Of a stretch of 64,000 nt of DNA, positions 1 through 8,157 are shown one piece after another. The notes beneath the pieces were generated by a model. That model had not been told where the DNA came from. It was given only the letters and a program-made list of their open reading frames with translations, and made no database searches. The stretch comes from Maricaulis sp047308265 (GTDB lineage Bacteria > Pseudomonadota > Alphaproteobacteria > Caulobacterales > Maricaulaceae): assembly GCF_047308265.1 (NCBI RefSeq), contig NZ_JBKQWY010000005.1, forward strand, positions 186,001 through 250,000. Direction: 5' to 3'. Within the stretch, counting starts at the first letter, position 1. Every line of letters starts with the position of its first letter. Made by a program: the position numbers and the translations under genes.

Positions 1-49
1 GATCTCGGCCGCCGATGAGATGATGCAGGCTTCGGCCAATCTTCGCTAA
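1..49 (+). CDS. flgG: Distal rod protein FlgG, C-terminal end only
   Basis: Only the last 15 codons and the TAA stop are present. The tail ISAADEMMQASANLR resembles the C-terminal amphipathic helix of flagellar rod protein FlgG, which packs into the rod core. The order flgG-flgA-flgH is known from Caulobacter, and flgA starts 3 to 12 nt downstream. The call rests on this helix and on position, because the rest lies outside the window. Confidence 0.65.
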   Translation, partial: ISAADEMMQASANLR

Positions 50-61
50 GGGATGAGACCG

Positions 62-1000
62 ATGCTGCGCACCTCCCTCATCGCCCTGACCCTCCTGACC
101 ACAGCGGCCCTGCCGGTCGCCCAGGCCCAGGACTCCATCATCCTGCGGTCCAACCTGACGGTTTCGGACGCGGAAATCCGGCTCGGCGACCTGTTCGATA
201 TCTATGGTCCCGAGGCCGATATCGTCGTCGCCCGCGCTCCCGCCCCCGGTCAGCGCACCTCACTGGACGTGAATTATGTGCGCCAACTGGCAGCGCGCAA
301 TGGTCTGGAATGGGCCAACGCCACCCAGTTGCGGCGCCTGTCCATCGAACGCGAAAGCCGGATCTATACCGCCGACATCATCACCGACATGCTGGCCCGG
401 GAGCTCCAGGCCCAGTTCGGCACGCGGTTCATGGTGCAGCTGACCAATTCCCAGCTCACCCTGCACGCTCCGACCGACAGCATGGGCGGCCCGGAACTGG
501 CCAATCTGAATTACGACACGATGAGCCGCATGCTCACCGCTCAAATTCGTCCCTATGGCGGCGCCCAGCCGGTCCGGGTTACGGCGCGGGCCTATGAAGC
601 GATCGAAGTGCCCGTGCTGGCCCGGCCGTTCTCGGCGGAGGAGATCGTCGAGGCCGGTGATATCGACTGGATTGCCGTACGCGGGGATCGTCTGCGTCCC
701 GATGCCATTCTCGACCCGCAGGACATGATCGGGCGGCAGGCCCGCCGCGCCCTGCGCCCCAATGAGGTGGTGCGGGCCTATGACCTGCAGGCTCCGGTGA
801 TGATTAGCCGGGGCGAGATCGTCAATCTGACCTTCACCTCACCGGGCATTGCTCTGTCTGTACGGGCCCGGGCCCTGGACAATTCCGCGACCGGTGAAAT
901 GGGCCGGTTCGTTAATCTTCAATCCAACCGCACGGTGGAAGCCTGGGTCGAAGGTCCCGGCGAAGCCACGGTTTCGCTCGCCACCACGCAAGCCTTCTAA
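62..1000 (+). CDS. flgA: Flagellar P-ring assembly chaperone FlgA
   Basis: This is a periplasmic chaperone that helps FlgI assemble into the P-ring around the rod. The 312-residue product has a Sec signal peptide (LRTSLIALTLLTTAALPVAQA, cut before QD) and a C-terminal SAF/ChapFlgA region at about 180-310, with 'VLARPFSAEEIVEAGDI' and 'GRQARRALRPNEVV' as in the family. I prefer the ATG at 62 because AAGGG at 48-52 lies 9 nt before it. The in-frame ATG at 53 directly abuts that ribosome site. The gene sits between flgG and flgH and is probably cotranscribed with them. Confidence 0.93.
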   Translation: MLRTSLIALTLLTTAALPVAQAQDSIILRSNLTVSDAEIRLGDLFDIYGPEADIVVARAPAPGQRTSLDVNYVRQLAARNGLEWANATQLRRLSIERESRIYTADIITDMLARELQAQFGTRFMVQLTNSQLTLHAPTDSMGGPELANLNYDTMSRMLTAQIRPYGGAQPVRVTARAYEAIEVPVLARPFSAEEIVEAGDIDWIAVRGDRLRPDAILDPQDMIGRQARRALRPNEVVRAYDLQAPVMISRGEIVNLTFTSPGIALSVRARALDNSATGEMGRFVNLQSNRTVEAWVEGPGEATVSLATTQAF

Positions 1001-1017
1001 TCGACAGGACACTGATC

Positions 1018-1761
1018 ATGCTGCGCAAGATTTCCATGCTTCTCGTCGCCGGCCTTGCCGTGTCGGCCTGCTCCGCCACCAGCCGTCTGTCCCAGGTGGG
1101 CCAGACACCGCCGATGACACCGATCGAAAACCCGGCCCAGCTTGCCGGTGCCGGTCCGGCACAATTGCCGATGCCGCATTATCCGCCGCAATCGGTTCAG
1201 CCCAATTCGGCCAATTCCCTGTGGACCGCCAATTCGCGCACGTTTTTTGGCGATCCGCGGGCCAATGAAATCGGCGATATCCTCACCATCAATATCGACA
1301 TCACCGATAGTGCCCAGCTGCAGAACTCCACCAGCCGCTCCCGCACAACGGCTGAAGACAGCGATCTGAGCGCCTTCTTCGGTTGGCAGATGTCAGACTT
1401 CTTCAATGACGCGATTGACCCGACCAATGTCACCAGCCTGGGATCGACCTCCTCGCTGGACGGGGCCGGCTCGGTCAATCGTAATGAGACGATTTCCATG
1501 ACCGTGGCCGCGATCATCACCCAGGTTCTGCCGAACGGAAACCTGGTTCTGGCCGGTCGCCAGGAAGTGCGCGTCAATAATGAAATCCGCGAACTGCTGA
1601 TCACCGGTATCGCTCGTCCCGAAGACATCGCGTCCGACAACACGATCAGCCACACCCAGATCGCCGAAGCCCGCATCTCCTACGGCGGCCGAGGCCATAT
1701 TTCAGAATATCAGCGTCCGCGCGTTGGCACCGAGATCTATGATCTTTTGATGCCGTTCTAG
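1018..1761 (+). CDS. flgH: Flagellar L-ring lipoprotein FlgH
   Basis: FlgH forms the L-ring that lets the flagellar rod turn in the outer membrane. The 247-residue product has a lipoprotein signal peptide ending in the lipobox VSAC (Cys18). Family signatures follow: 'SLWTANSRTFFGDPRANEIGDILTI' in the N-terminal third, 'GSVNRNETISMTVAAIITQVLPNGNLVLAGRQEVRVNNE' in the middle, and 'YGGRGHISEYQRPR' near the end. It lies 17 nt after flgA and is followed by a strong terminator, so it is the last gene of the flgF/G-flgA-flgH transcript. Confidence 0.96.
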   Translation: MLRKISMLLVAGLAVSACSATSRLSQVGQTPPMTPIENPAQLAGAGPAQLPMPHYPPQSVQPNSANSLWTANSRTFFGDPRANEIGDILTINIDITDSAQLQNSTSRSRTTAEDSDLSAFFGWQMSDFFNDAIDPTNVTSLGSTSSLDGAGSVNRNETISMTVAAIITQVLPNGNLVLAGRQEVRVNNEIRELLITGIARPEDIASDNTISHTQIAEARISYGGRGHISEYQRPRVGTEIYDLLMPF

Positions 1762-1789
1762 AATCCCGCCACCATCGGGTACACTGGAA

Positions 1790-1823
1790 GGCCGTCATGA
1801 CTTGTCATGACGGCCTATTTTTT
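1790..1823 (+). terminator. Rho-independent terminator after flgH
   Basis: A perfect 12-bp inverted repeat (GGCCGTCATGAC at 1790-1801, GTCATGACGGCC at 1804-1815) is followed by TATTTTTT. The T-run is only on the plus-strand side, so it ends the flgH transcript and not dksA, which converges on it. Confidence 0.93.
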
Positions 1824-1851
1824 GTCCCGGTATACCCAATGCCTGAACGAG

Positions 1852-2280
1852 TCAGTCGTCGCGGTGAACGCGTTCCTTGCGCTCATGGCGCTCCTGCGCC
1901 TCCAGGCTGAGCGTGGCAACCGGACGCGCATCCAGACGGGCGACGCCGATAGGCTCACCGGTCTCTTCGCAATATCCGTAATTGTCTTCCTCGATCCGGC
2001 GCAGGGCACTGTCGATCTTGGAGATCAGCTTGCGCTGACGATCACGGGCCCGAAGCTCCAAAGAGCGATCGGTCTCGGTCGACGCGCGGTCAGCCAGATC
2101 GGGCAAGGCGCCCATATCCTGCTGCAGATTGCTGATCGTGATTTTGCTCTCCACAAGGATCTCGTCTTTCCAGGCCAGCAGCTTCTGGCGGAAATACTCC
2201 TTCTGGAGGTCATTCATAAATGGCTCGGATGCAGAAGGCTTGTAACCGTCCGGCAGCTCGATACGCTCGTCTTGCTTCAT
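1852..2280 (-). CDS. dksA: DksA/TraR-family RNA polymerase regulator with one cysteine
   Basis: DksA enters the RNA polymerase secondary channel and works with ppGpp to retune transcription. The 142-residue protein has an N-terminal coiled coil with the acidic tip PDLADRAS (Asp61, Asp64) and the C-terminal signature YGYCEETGEPIG...RLDARPVA. The E. coli protein has four zinc-binding cysteines. Here only Cys104 remains, the rest being Glu, Gly or Arg. Single-cysteine DksA proteins are known and functional in alphaproteobacteria, so this is not decay. The gene is monocistronic and convergent with flgH. Confidence 0.93.
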   Translation of the reverse strand: MKQDERIELPDGYKPSASEPFMNDLQKEYFRQKLLAWKDEILVESKITISNLQQDMGALPDLADRASTETDRSLELRARDRQRKLISKIDSALRRIEEDNYGYCEETGEPIGVARLDARPVATLSLEAQERHERKERVHRDD

Positions 2281-2447
2281 CGCTTTCCACTTACACCCTA
2301 GGTGGCTTGTACGTGCTCCCCGAAAGCGAGCCGGAGCATATTGAGCATCCCGACCGAGTCAATCACGAGTCGCTGTAAAGCCATTTCAACGCTGCGCAAA
2401 TACAGGAATAGTTTGAATGAATCGTGTCGGTCACTGCCAACACATCA

Positions 2448-2870
2448 TCACTGGCTGTACTTGGCCAGCTCCACGGCGGCGCGAACCTCGACCTCATCTA
2501 GGGCCGCTTCCAGCTGGGCATCGTTCACACCGTCCCGGCGGGTCTGCAAAAGGCTCATCAGTGCCTCCAGCTTGGCCTTGGGAATTCCGCCCTCCAGGAG
2601 CGCAATCTTCAGCTCATCAAGCACGTCGAGCAAGCTGAACGCCCGGTGGGTGGCCCGTTGGCGGGCACCGGCGAAATCATCCACACCCTGAAGGGCCAGG
2701 ATGGCATCGACAGAGCTGACCGCCGAGGTCGCAGACGCCTGGCTCGTCGCCACGGTCTGGCCGCTCTGGGTCGGCATGGAGACGGAAAACCCTTCGCCGC
2801 CGGTCTTGGCTGCGCCCTTGCCCTTGGCCGAGGAAACGGAACGGGAGGATTGGGGTCCGGTAATCTTCAT
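2448..2870 (-). CDS. fliX: Flagellar assembly regulator FliX
   Basis: In Caulobacter, FliX links completion of the basal body to activity of the sigma-54 activator FlbD. The 140-residue product has a low-complexity, Ser/Thr/Gly-rich N-terminal third and a helical C-terminal half ('VDDFAGARQRATHRAFSLLDVLDELKIALLEGG'), as in FliX. The ATG at 2870 is preceded by GGAAGG and gives MKITGP. A longer reading from a TTG at 2888 is unlikely. It is divergent from flgI, the same arrangement as in Caulobacter, with a CtrA-type box in the shared intergenic region. Confidence 0.9.
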   Translation of the reverse strand: MKITGPQSSRSVSSAKGKGAAKTGGEGFSVSMPTQSGQTVATSQASATSAVSSVDAILALQGVDDFAGARQRATHRAFSLLDVLDELKIALLEGGIPKAKLEALMSLLQTRRDGVNDAQLEAALDEVEVRAAVELAKYSQ

Positions 2871-2950
2871 CTTGGATCTGCCTTCCAATTGGACGCGACA
2901 TCAGTGACATCGCCAGCCCACGACATGCGTTAAGGAATCCGCGCGAGCCT

Positions 2951-2966
2951 TTAACAGACCCTTAAC
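2951..2966. promoter_or_regulatory. CtrA-type binding site between fliX and flgI
   Basis: TTAA-CAGACCC-TTAAC is a perfect match to the TTAA-N7-TTAA box of the cell-cycle regulator CtrA. It lies about 80 bp upstream of the fliX start. In Caulobacter, CtrA switches on class II flagellar genes, including fliX. Confidence 0.8.
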
Positions 2967-2981
2967 CCTGTTTGCCCGCTC

Positions 2982-2994
2982 GGCAAAATCTGCC
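2982..2994. promoter_or_regulatory. Candidate FlbD enhancer (ftr-like) upstream of flgI
   Basis: The 13-mer GGCAAAATCTGCC is a GGCA-N5-TGCC inverted repeat about 108 bp upstream of the flgI -24 element. An identical 13-mer lies at 14055-14067, upstream of a flagellin promoter. Position and symmetry fit an enhancer for the sigma-54 activator FlbD. The link to FlbD is inference. Confidence 0.65.
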
Positions 2995-3101
2995 CTCACA
3001 TCTTACCCGGCGGAGGAGCATGACCTAGCACACCCGCCCCACCAGCCGTCACATCATATTGTAATACAAAGATATTCTTGGTGAATCCCGATCCACCCAA
3101 C

Positions 3102-3117
3102 TGGCACGGTCTTCGCA
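3102..3117 (+). promoter_or_regulatory. Sigma-54 (-24/-12) promoter of flgI
   Basis: TGGCACG-GTCT-TCGCA matches the sigma-54 consensus TGGCACG-N4-TTGCW with one mismatch in the -12 block. It would start RNA near 3129, leaving a leader of about 23 nt before the ATG at 3152. Confidence 0.85.
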
Positions 3118-3151
3118 ACAGTGTCGGCAGATCTTTATGGAGACCTGCGCC

Positions 3152-4270
3152 ATGCGTCTGCTTGCCGCCCTGATTTTTGCCCTCATCCTCCCGGCCCAGG
3201 CCCTCGCCTCGTCGCGAATCAAGGACCTCGTGGACGTGGAAGGCGTGCGGGAAAACTATCTGCTGGGATATGGCCTGGTCTCCGGCCTGGATGGCACGGG
3301 CGACAGTCTGAGAAATGCGGCCTTCACCCGCCAGGCGCTGTCGGGAATGCTCGAAGAGTTCAACGTCTATACGCGAGACGCCAATCTCAACACCAATAAT
3401 GTGGCCGCCGTGATGATCACGGCCAGCCTGCCGGCCTATGCTGCGCCGGGCTCGCGGATCGATGTGACGGTATCCGCCATTGGTGATGCCAACAGCCTGC
3501 AGGGCGGTGTGCTGTTGCCCACTCCGCTGATTGCACCCAATGGACAGACCTATGCCGTCGCCCAGGGCTCGATTGCTGTGGGCGGGTTTGAGGCGGGCGG
3601 CGACGCGGCCTCCATCACGCGCGGTGTTCCCACCACCGGACGCATTGCCAATGGTGCCACCGTTGAAATGCCGCCCGGGGGCGGCAACCCGGCCGGTCGT
3701 TTTGATCTGTCCAGCCAGCTCTCGCTGGATCTGGCCTTGCGCAATCCCGATATTACCACCGCACGCCGCATGGCCGATACGATCAACCGTTATATGGGCG
3801 GTTCGGTCGCTCATGTGCCGGATCCGGGCACGGTGATCCTCACCCGCCCGGCCTCGTTTGACGGCGACATGATCGACATGCTGGCCCAGATCGAACAGCT
3901 GCGCGTAGAGCCGGATCTGCCGGCCCGCGTCATTATCGATGAAGCCACCGGCACCATCGTCATGGGCGAGCATGTGCGCGTGTCGACGGTTGCCATTGCC
4001 CAGGGCAACCTGACCATCACTGTGACCGAGAACCCGATTGCCAGCCAGCCCGCCCCGTTTGCCGATGGCGGCGAGACAGTGGTTCTGCCGCGCACTGATG
4101 TCACCGTGGAAGAAGACAATATGCAGCTGGGGGTTCTCGATGGCGGCGTATCACTGCGCGAGCTGGTCGATGGCCTCAACGCGCTGGGGGTCACACCGCG
4201 CGACATGATCACCATCCTGCAGGCCATCAAGGCCGCCGGCGCCCTGCAAGCCGAGATCGAGGTGTTGTGA
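3152..4270 (+). CDS. flgI: Flagellar P-ring protein FlgI
   Basis: FlgI forms the periplasmic P-ring around the flagellar rod at the peptidoglycan layer. The 372-residue product has a clear Sec signal (MRLLAALIFALILPAQALA, cut before SSRIKD). Family blocks are 'RIKDLVDVEGVRENYLLGYGLV', 'GLDGTGDS', and the C-terminal 'LVDGLNALGVTPRDMITILQAIKAAGALQAEIEVL'. I chose the ATG at 3152, which has GGAG 10 nt upstream. An ATG at 3137 would put five residues ahead of the signal peptide. It heads the flgI-flgJ-flbY operon and has its own sigma-54 promoter. Confidence 0.96.
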   Translation: MRLLAALIFALILPAQALASSRIKDLVDVEGVRENYLLGYGLVSGLDGTGDSLRNAAFTRQALSGMLEEFNVYTRDANLNTNNVAAVMITASLPAYAAPGSRIDVTVSAIGDANSLQGGVLLPTPLIAPNGQTYAVAQGSIAVGGFEAGGDAASITRGVPTTGRIANGATVEMPPGGGNPAGRFDLSSQLSLDLALRNPDITTARRMADTINRYMGGSVAHVPDPGTVILTRPASFDGDMIDMLAQIEQLRVEPDLPARVIIDEATGTIVMGEHVRVSTVAIAQGNLTITVTENPIASQPAPFADGGETVVLPRTDVTVEEDNMQLGVLDGGVSLRELVDGLNALGVTPRDMITILQAIKAAGALQAEIEVL

Positions 4271-4608
4271 TGGATAATCTTCTCAGCCTCCAGATGAACC
4301 AGGCGGTCGATTCAGCCCGCGCCAGTCAGGCTCCGCAGCTGGGTGCCGGTCGCACCGAGGCCGAGGCCCAGACAGCAGCCGAGGACTTCGAAGCCTTCCT
4401 GCTCTCGCAAATGGTGACCGCCATGTTCGCCGGGACCGGAGAGAACAATCCGTTTGGTGGAGGGCCGGGGGAACAGGCCTTCCGCGGACTTTTGAATGAG
4501 GAATACGCCAAGGCGATGGCGCAGTCTGGCGGGCTGGGTCTGTCGGACCGGCTGACGGCGGAAATCCTGCAATACCAGGAAGCCTCGCGGGCTTCCTCGC
4601 AAGCTTGA
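4270..4608 (+). CDS. cheL: FlgJ N-terminal-type rod assembly protein (CheL)
   Basis: This 112-residue protein equals the N-terminal rod-scaffold domain of FlgJ without the muramidase domain, the usual form in alphaproteobacteria, where it is called CheL or FlgJ. The signature 'AAEDFEAFLLSQMVTAMFAG...NPFGGGPGEQAFRGLLNEEYAKAMAQSGGLGLSDRL' is complete. Its ATG (4270) overlaps the flgI stop as TGATG, so the two are translationally coupled. It probably caps rod growth in the periplasm. Confidence 0.9.
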   Translation: MDNLLSLQMNQAVDSARASQAPQLGAGRTEAEAQTAAEDFEAFLLSQMVTAMFAGTGENNPFGGGPGEQAFRGLLNEEYAKAMAQSGGLGLSDRLTAEILQYQEASRASSQA

Positions 4609-4619
4609 AGGGGATGATG

Positions 4620-5069
4620 ATGAGTGAACTCGCTGCTGGAAACAGTTTTGAACGCGCGCAGGCCTTGCTGCAGCTGACCGAACGCCTGACCTCGCTGATC
4701 GAGCGGGAAACGGCGCTGTTCCGGGCCCGCAAACCCCAGGACGCGCTAAGGTTCCAGGATGAGAAATCCCGCTTGGCCAATGTCTATCGTGTCGAGATTG
4801 CCAAGGCCGGGCGCGAGCCCCAGCGCCTTGCGGGTATTCCCGCAGCCCTCAAGGATGCGCTGCGCCGGGCGACCCAGGCCTTCCACAAGGCCCTCGCGGA
4901 AAACGGCTCCGTGCTCAAGGGGTTGCGCGCCGTGACCGAAGGCATGGTAAAATCGATCGCCACAGAGGCCAACCGCCAGCGCAATCAGACCGGCACGTAT
5001 GGTCCGGGCGCCACCCAGGCCGCCTCCACCGGACGCCCGCTCGCGGTCGCGGTCAATCAAAGCGCCTGA
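4620..5069 (+). CDS. flbY: FlbY-like flagellar protein (possible FlgN-type chaperone)
   Basis: This 149-residue, almost wholly helical protein follows cheL by 11 nt, the position of flbY in Caulobacter. The segment 'ALLQLTERLTSLIERETALFRARKPQDALRFQDEKSRLANVYR' resembles the helical hairpin of FlgN-like export chaperones that hold hook-filament junction proteins. Three ATGs occur in tandem (4614, 4617, 4620). The last sits 6 nt after AAGGGG and is preferred. The function is inferred from context and helical pattern. Confidence 0.72.
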   Translation: MSELAAGNSFERAQALLQLTERLTSLIERETALFRARKPQDALRFQDEKSRLANVYRVEIAKAGREPQRLAGIPAALKDALRRATQAFHKALAENGSVLKGLRAVTEGMVKSIATEANRQRNQTGTYGPGATQAASTGRPLAVAVNQSA

Positions 5070-5140
5070 TCGCGTTAAACGAACCGGACCAGCCAGGCCC
5101 GTCAGACGGTCTTGTCAAAGGTTTCAGGCAGATAGCCATG

Positions 5141-5170
5141 AACGCGGGACCCACTCGGTCTCGCGTTTTT
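5141..5170 (+). terminator. Terminator after flbY
   Basis: An 11-bp stem, AACGCGGGACC (5141-5151) with GGTCTCGCGTT (5157-5167, one G-U pair), runs into TTTTT. It closes the flgI operon and lies just outside the 3' end of flaEY, which converges on it. Confidence 0.85.
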
Positions 5171-5191
5171 CTTTGCGGGTCGATCAGAGGA

Positions 5192-7963
5192 TCAGAGCAA
5201 CAAGCCGGCTGTCGATGACGGTCCGGAATTGAGGCGGGACAGCCCGGCCTGGTAATTGGCCAGCTGAGCGTTGAGATAGGCCGGCACGGTACCGCCCGTC
5301 TGACCACGTTGCGGACCTTCCAGAGCCTCCCGCAGGGCCGGGTCCAGGGTGAGGTCGCGATAGGCGCGCTGGACTTTCGACATCGCCGTTTCCAGAGCTT
5401 CGAAGGCAGACTGCGCCTGGTCCTGATCTGTCAGATTCATCAAACGCGGCAAGTCGAGCGAGAACAAGGGCGGCGCATCTGCTGTTGTCTCGTCATCATC
5501 GAGCGAACTCGGACGATTGGTAATCGCGCCCGGTTCCAGACCCAGTGCCTTGAGCAGGTCCTGGCCTTCTGTGCCGGAGAAGATCTCGATCGTCTGGTTT
5601 TCAGCGGCCGACAGGCGCAATTGATCACCCTCGGACGAGCGCCGCACACTGGCGGTACCGTCCAGCACGAGCACGGCATTGATCTTGAACGTCAAGGAGC
5701 GCATGGAATCATCATCATCGATGGTGATCTTCTTGCGGCTTCCGCCATTGACGGACAGATAGAAATGATCGCCATCGCGCGCCGAGGAGCGGTCTGTAAC
5801 GACTCGGCTGTCGGCATAGACCAGCTCTCCGGCGGGCAGGCCCAGCGCGTTGAGAATACTGTCATCCTGGGCGCCCACCGAGACCGAGAACCCTTCCGAT
5901 ACGCCGCCGCGGCCGGTGATTTGCGTCGTCCAGTTCACGGTACCGGTCGCCCCGTCCACCTGGGAGACAAAGGCATCACGATCACCCAATTGCGTGGCGC
6001 CGGACAGCTCGCCGGTCGTCTTGCCGGCCAGATAGACCTGGCCATCATGAACCGTGATATCATTGGCGGTCTCATCACCGCTCGAGCCCAGGAATGTCGT
6101 ATAGTCCGCCGTGGGCGAGGCGCCATCCGTCATCTTGAGCAGGAAGGCATCGCGCGCATCACCATTATGGGCGGTCAGCGGCGCTGAGGGCGAGAAGCTC
6201 GACCCGGCCGATCCGGCGACATAGATATCGGTGCCATCCACCTCGACATCGCCAATCCGACCCGCTTCCATATCACCCAGGCTTTGTTCCCAGATCGCCG
6301 CGGCCGTGCCGTCGGCACTGTCGTATTTGCGTACAAGCCCCACACCATCCTCGACCGAGGCGATGACGAGATTATCGCTGTCATCCACGGTGATGGCCGA
6401 CAGGGTCTCATCGCCTGCACCACCGATCCGGCGGGTGTATTGAGTGGTCCCATTACTGTCGAAGGCGCGCACATATCCATCGGCGGCACCGCCCAGATGA
6501 ACCTCGCCGCCAAAACCACCGGTCGACTTGCCCGCCACATAAACACTGCCATCGGACGCAACAGCGACACCGGACACGGTATCATCGCCCGTTCCGCCAA
6601 AACGCTGGGTCCATTGTTCAACACCGGAATTGTCGAACTTGGTGACGAAGGAATCCACACCGCCGACATCCGTGGTATCGCCCAGAGTGCCGGTCACATT
6701 TCCCGCAACAATCACATTCCCGCTGCTGTCCACCGCCACGCTGACCCCTTCGGCATCATCGCCCGCGCCCAGGACCCGGCTCCAGATTTCCTTGCCATTG
6801 GAATCATACTTGGCGAGCACCATGTCAGCCTCGCCCTTGATCACCTGTCCGTCGGTCGTGTCCGTGGTGCGACCCACAACAAACACTCCGCCATCGGCCG
6901 CTGCGGCGCTGCCAAACAATTCCAGGGCATTGGCCTCGGTGGTGGTGAAGGTTTCTCCATCCTCGCCGCCGGGCAATTCCTTCTCGATTTCGTTGGAATC
7001 GGCCTCGATCCGGGTCGACACGCCCACACTCGGCGTTCCGGTATTGACCCCCGTAACCTTGGTGATCTGACCGCCCGCACTGTCACTGATGCCCGAAACA
7101 CCGGTGACATAGACCGCCGGTTCCGCCGCAGTGGCCGAGAATGTCAGGGCCTCGGTCGAAACCCCCTTGATCAGGAAGCCGTAATCATTACCCGGGACAA
7201 TCCCGTTCTCGTCTTCCTCACCGATCTTGGAAACCTCGAACCGCGAGACCATACCATTGGCCTCTAGCTGGGTATTGATGTGATCGACAATGTTGGACAT
7301 CGAACGCGTCGTCGCGCCCATATCGGCCAGATTGATATCGATATCGGTCTGGATGCCGCTCTTGGTGACAGACACCGTGAACTGCACATCGCCTGTCAGG
7401 CTGGCCACTTCTGCATCATAATCGCCGGTGTGAAGGGTGCCGGTCTTGTACTGGGACAAGCCGCGCGACACTGCGACTTCACTTTCGATTTTAGAAAGCT
7501 CCTCGCCCTTCAGCAGCGTGAGCTCATCCAGCCCCATATCGTCGAAAAACGTGTCGAGCTGGCCCAGCCCGTCCTGGAAGGCATTGTTCAGGAAATCGCG
7601 GCGATAGGAGCTGATATTGCGGTCCTGCGCCTCTTCCGCCACGGACAACAGGCGTTTGAGGCCCACATACAGCTCGAATAATTGTTTATGATCGTCCGGC
7701 GCTTCGAGGTCGGAGAAGGTGTCATTGGCGTCCCCGAAGAACTCACCCGACGCCAAAACCCGGCGCTGCAATTCTTCCAGGGACTGAGTTACCGAAGTAT
7801 CCCAAGGCGTTACGACCGGTTCGGACGCCGTGGAGCGGCTCGACGCCCCCGACGGCCCGGAGCCTTGCGCCAGGTTCGTCGTGATCCGGGAATTATACCA
7901 TCCGGTCAGCAGAGATGAATCGAAACCCACGATGGACACGGCGCCAAACCTTTCTACAGGCAT
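5192..7963 (-). CDS. flaEY: FlaEY-like flagellar protein with SBBP beta-propeller repeats
   Basis: This 923-residue protein has three parts: a helical N-terminal region (to about 170, 'SLEELQRRVLASGEFFGDANDTFSDLEAPDDHKQLFELYVGLKRLL'), a central beta-rich section with at least six SBBP-type blades (about 330-700; 'VLAKYDSNGKEIWSRVLGAGDDAEGVSVAVDSSGNVIVAGN' is typical), and a helical C-terminal part. I recall Caulobacter FlaEY, which influences flagellin expression, as having this design and neighbourhood. There is no signal peptide. The N-terminal and C-terminal helices recall secreted axial proteins. A GTG at 7939 with AGAAAGG upstream is an equally good start. Confidence 0.7.
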   Translation of the reverse strand: MPVERFGAVSIVGFDSSLLTGWYNSRITTNLAQGSGPSGASSRSTASEPVVTPWDTSVTQSLEELQRRVLASGEFFGDANDTFSDLEAPDDHKQLFELYVGLKRLLSVAEEAQDRNISSYRRDFLNNAFQDGLGQLDTFFDDMGLDELTLLKGEELSKIESEVAVSRGLSQYKTGTLHTGDYDAEVASLTGDVQFTVSVTKSGIQTDIDINLADMGATTRSMSNIVDHINTQLEANGMVSRFEVSKIGEEDENGIVPGNDYGFLIKGVSTEALTFSATAAEPAVYVTGVSGISDSAGGQITKVTGVNTGTPSVGVSTRIEADSNEIEKELPGGEDGETFTTTEANALELFGSAAAADGGVFVVGRTTDTTDGQVIKGEADMVLAKYDSNGKEIWSRVLGAGDDAEGVSVAVDSSGNVIVAGNVTGTLGDTTDVGGVDSFVTKFDNSGVEQWTQRFGGTGDDTVSGVAVASDGSVYVAGKSTGGFGGEVHLGGAADGYVRAFDSNGTTQYTRRIGGAGDETLSAITVDDSDNLVIASVEDGVGLVRKYDSADGTAAAIWEQSLGDMEAGRIGDVEVDGTDIYVAGSAGSSFSPSAPLTAHNGDARDAFLLKMTDGASPTADYTTFLGSSGDETANDITVHDGQVYLAGKTTGELSGATQLGDRDAFVSQVDGATGTVNWTTQITGRGGVSEGFSVSVGAQDDSILNALGLPAGELVYADSRVVTDRSSARDGDHFYLSVNGGSRKKITIDDDDSMRSLTFKINAVLVLDGTASVRRSSEGDQLRLSAAENQTIEIFSGTEGQDLLKALGLEPGAITNRPSSLDDDETTADAPPLFSLDLPRLMNLTDQDQAQSAFEALETAMSKVQRAYRDLTLDPALREALEGPQRGQTGGTVPAYLNAQLANYQAGLSRLNSGPSSTAGLLL

Positions 7964-7969
7964 TGAAGT

Positions 7970-7988
7970 TTGCCCGCCAAAGGCAAAC
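7970..7988. promoter_or_regulatory. Inverted repeat TTTGCC-N7-GGCAAA at the flaEY start
   Basis: A 6-bp inverted repeat lies 7 nt upstream of the flaEY ATG. It uses the same TTTGCC/GGCAAA words seen at 2971-2987 beside the flgI enhancer. It may be a regulator site overlapping the flaEY leader. No clear -24/-12 promoter is visible here. Confidence 0.4.
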
Positions 7989-8157
7989 AATGCGTTGAGA
8001 TATTAGGTCAAATCCCCAGCTGGGACGGGAATTCAAGGGCTAGCTGAGTCGGGGTGCATGAAAGGTTAACTCCACCTCACCCGGTCTAACTCTCCATTAA
8101 CCCGCGCCGCCCAGCCTGTAAGATAGTGACGAATCACGAGATGGCTTGAAGACGCCC

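Noticed and set aside
2996..3973. Long open frame antisense to flgI (about 325 codons)
   Set aside because: It is the complement of a highly conserved gene in GC-rich DNA. The translation is His/Arg/Gly-rich with no family features.
8066..8100. TTAAC half-sites upstream of flmA as a CtrA box
   Set aside because: The halves are not 7 nt apart, so only isolated half-sites exist.
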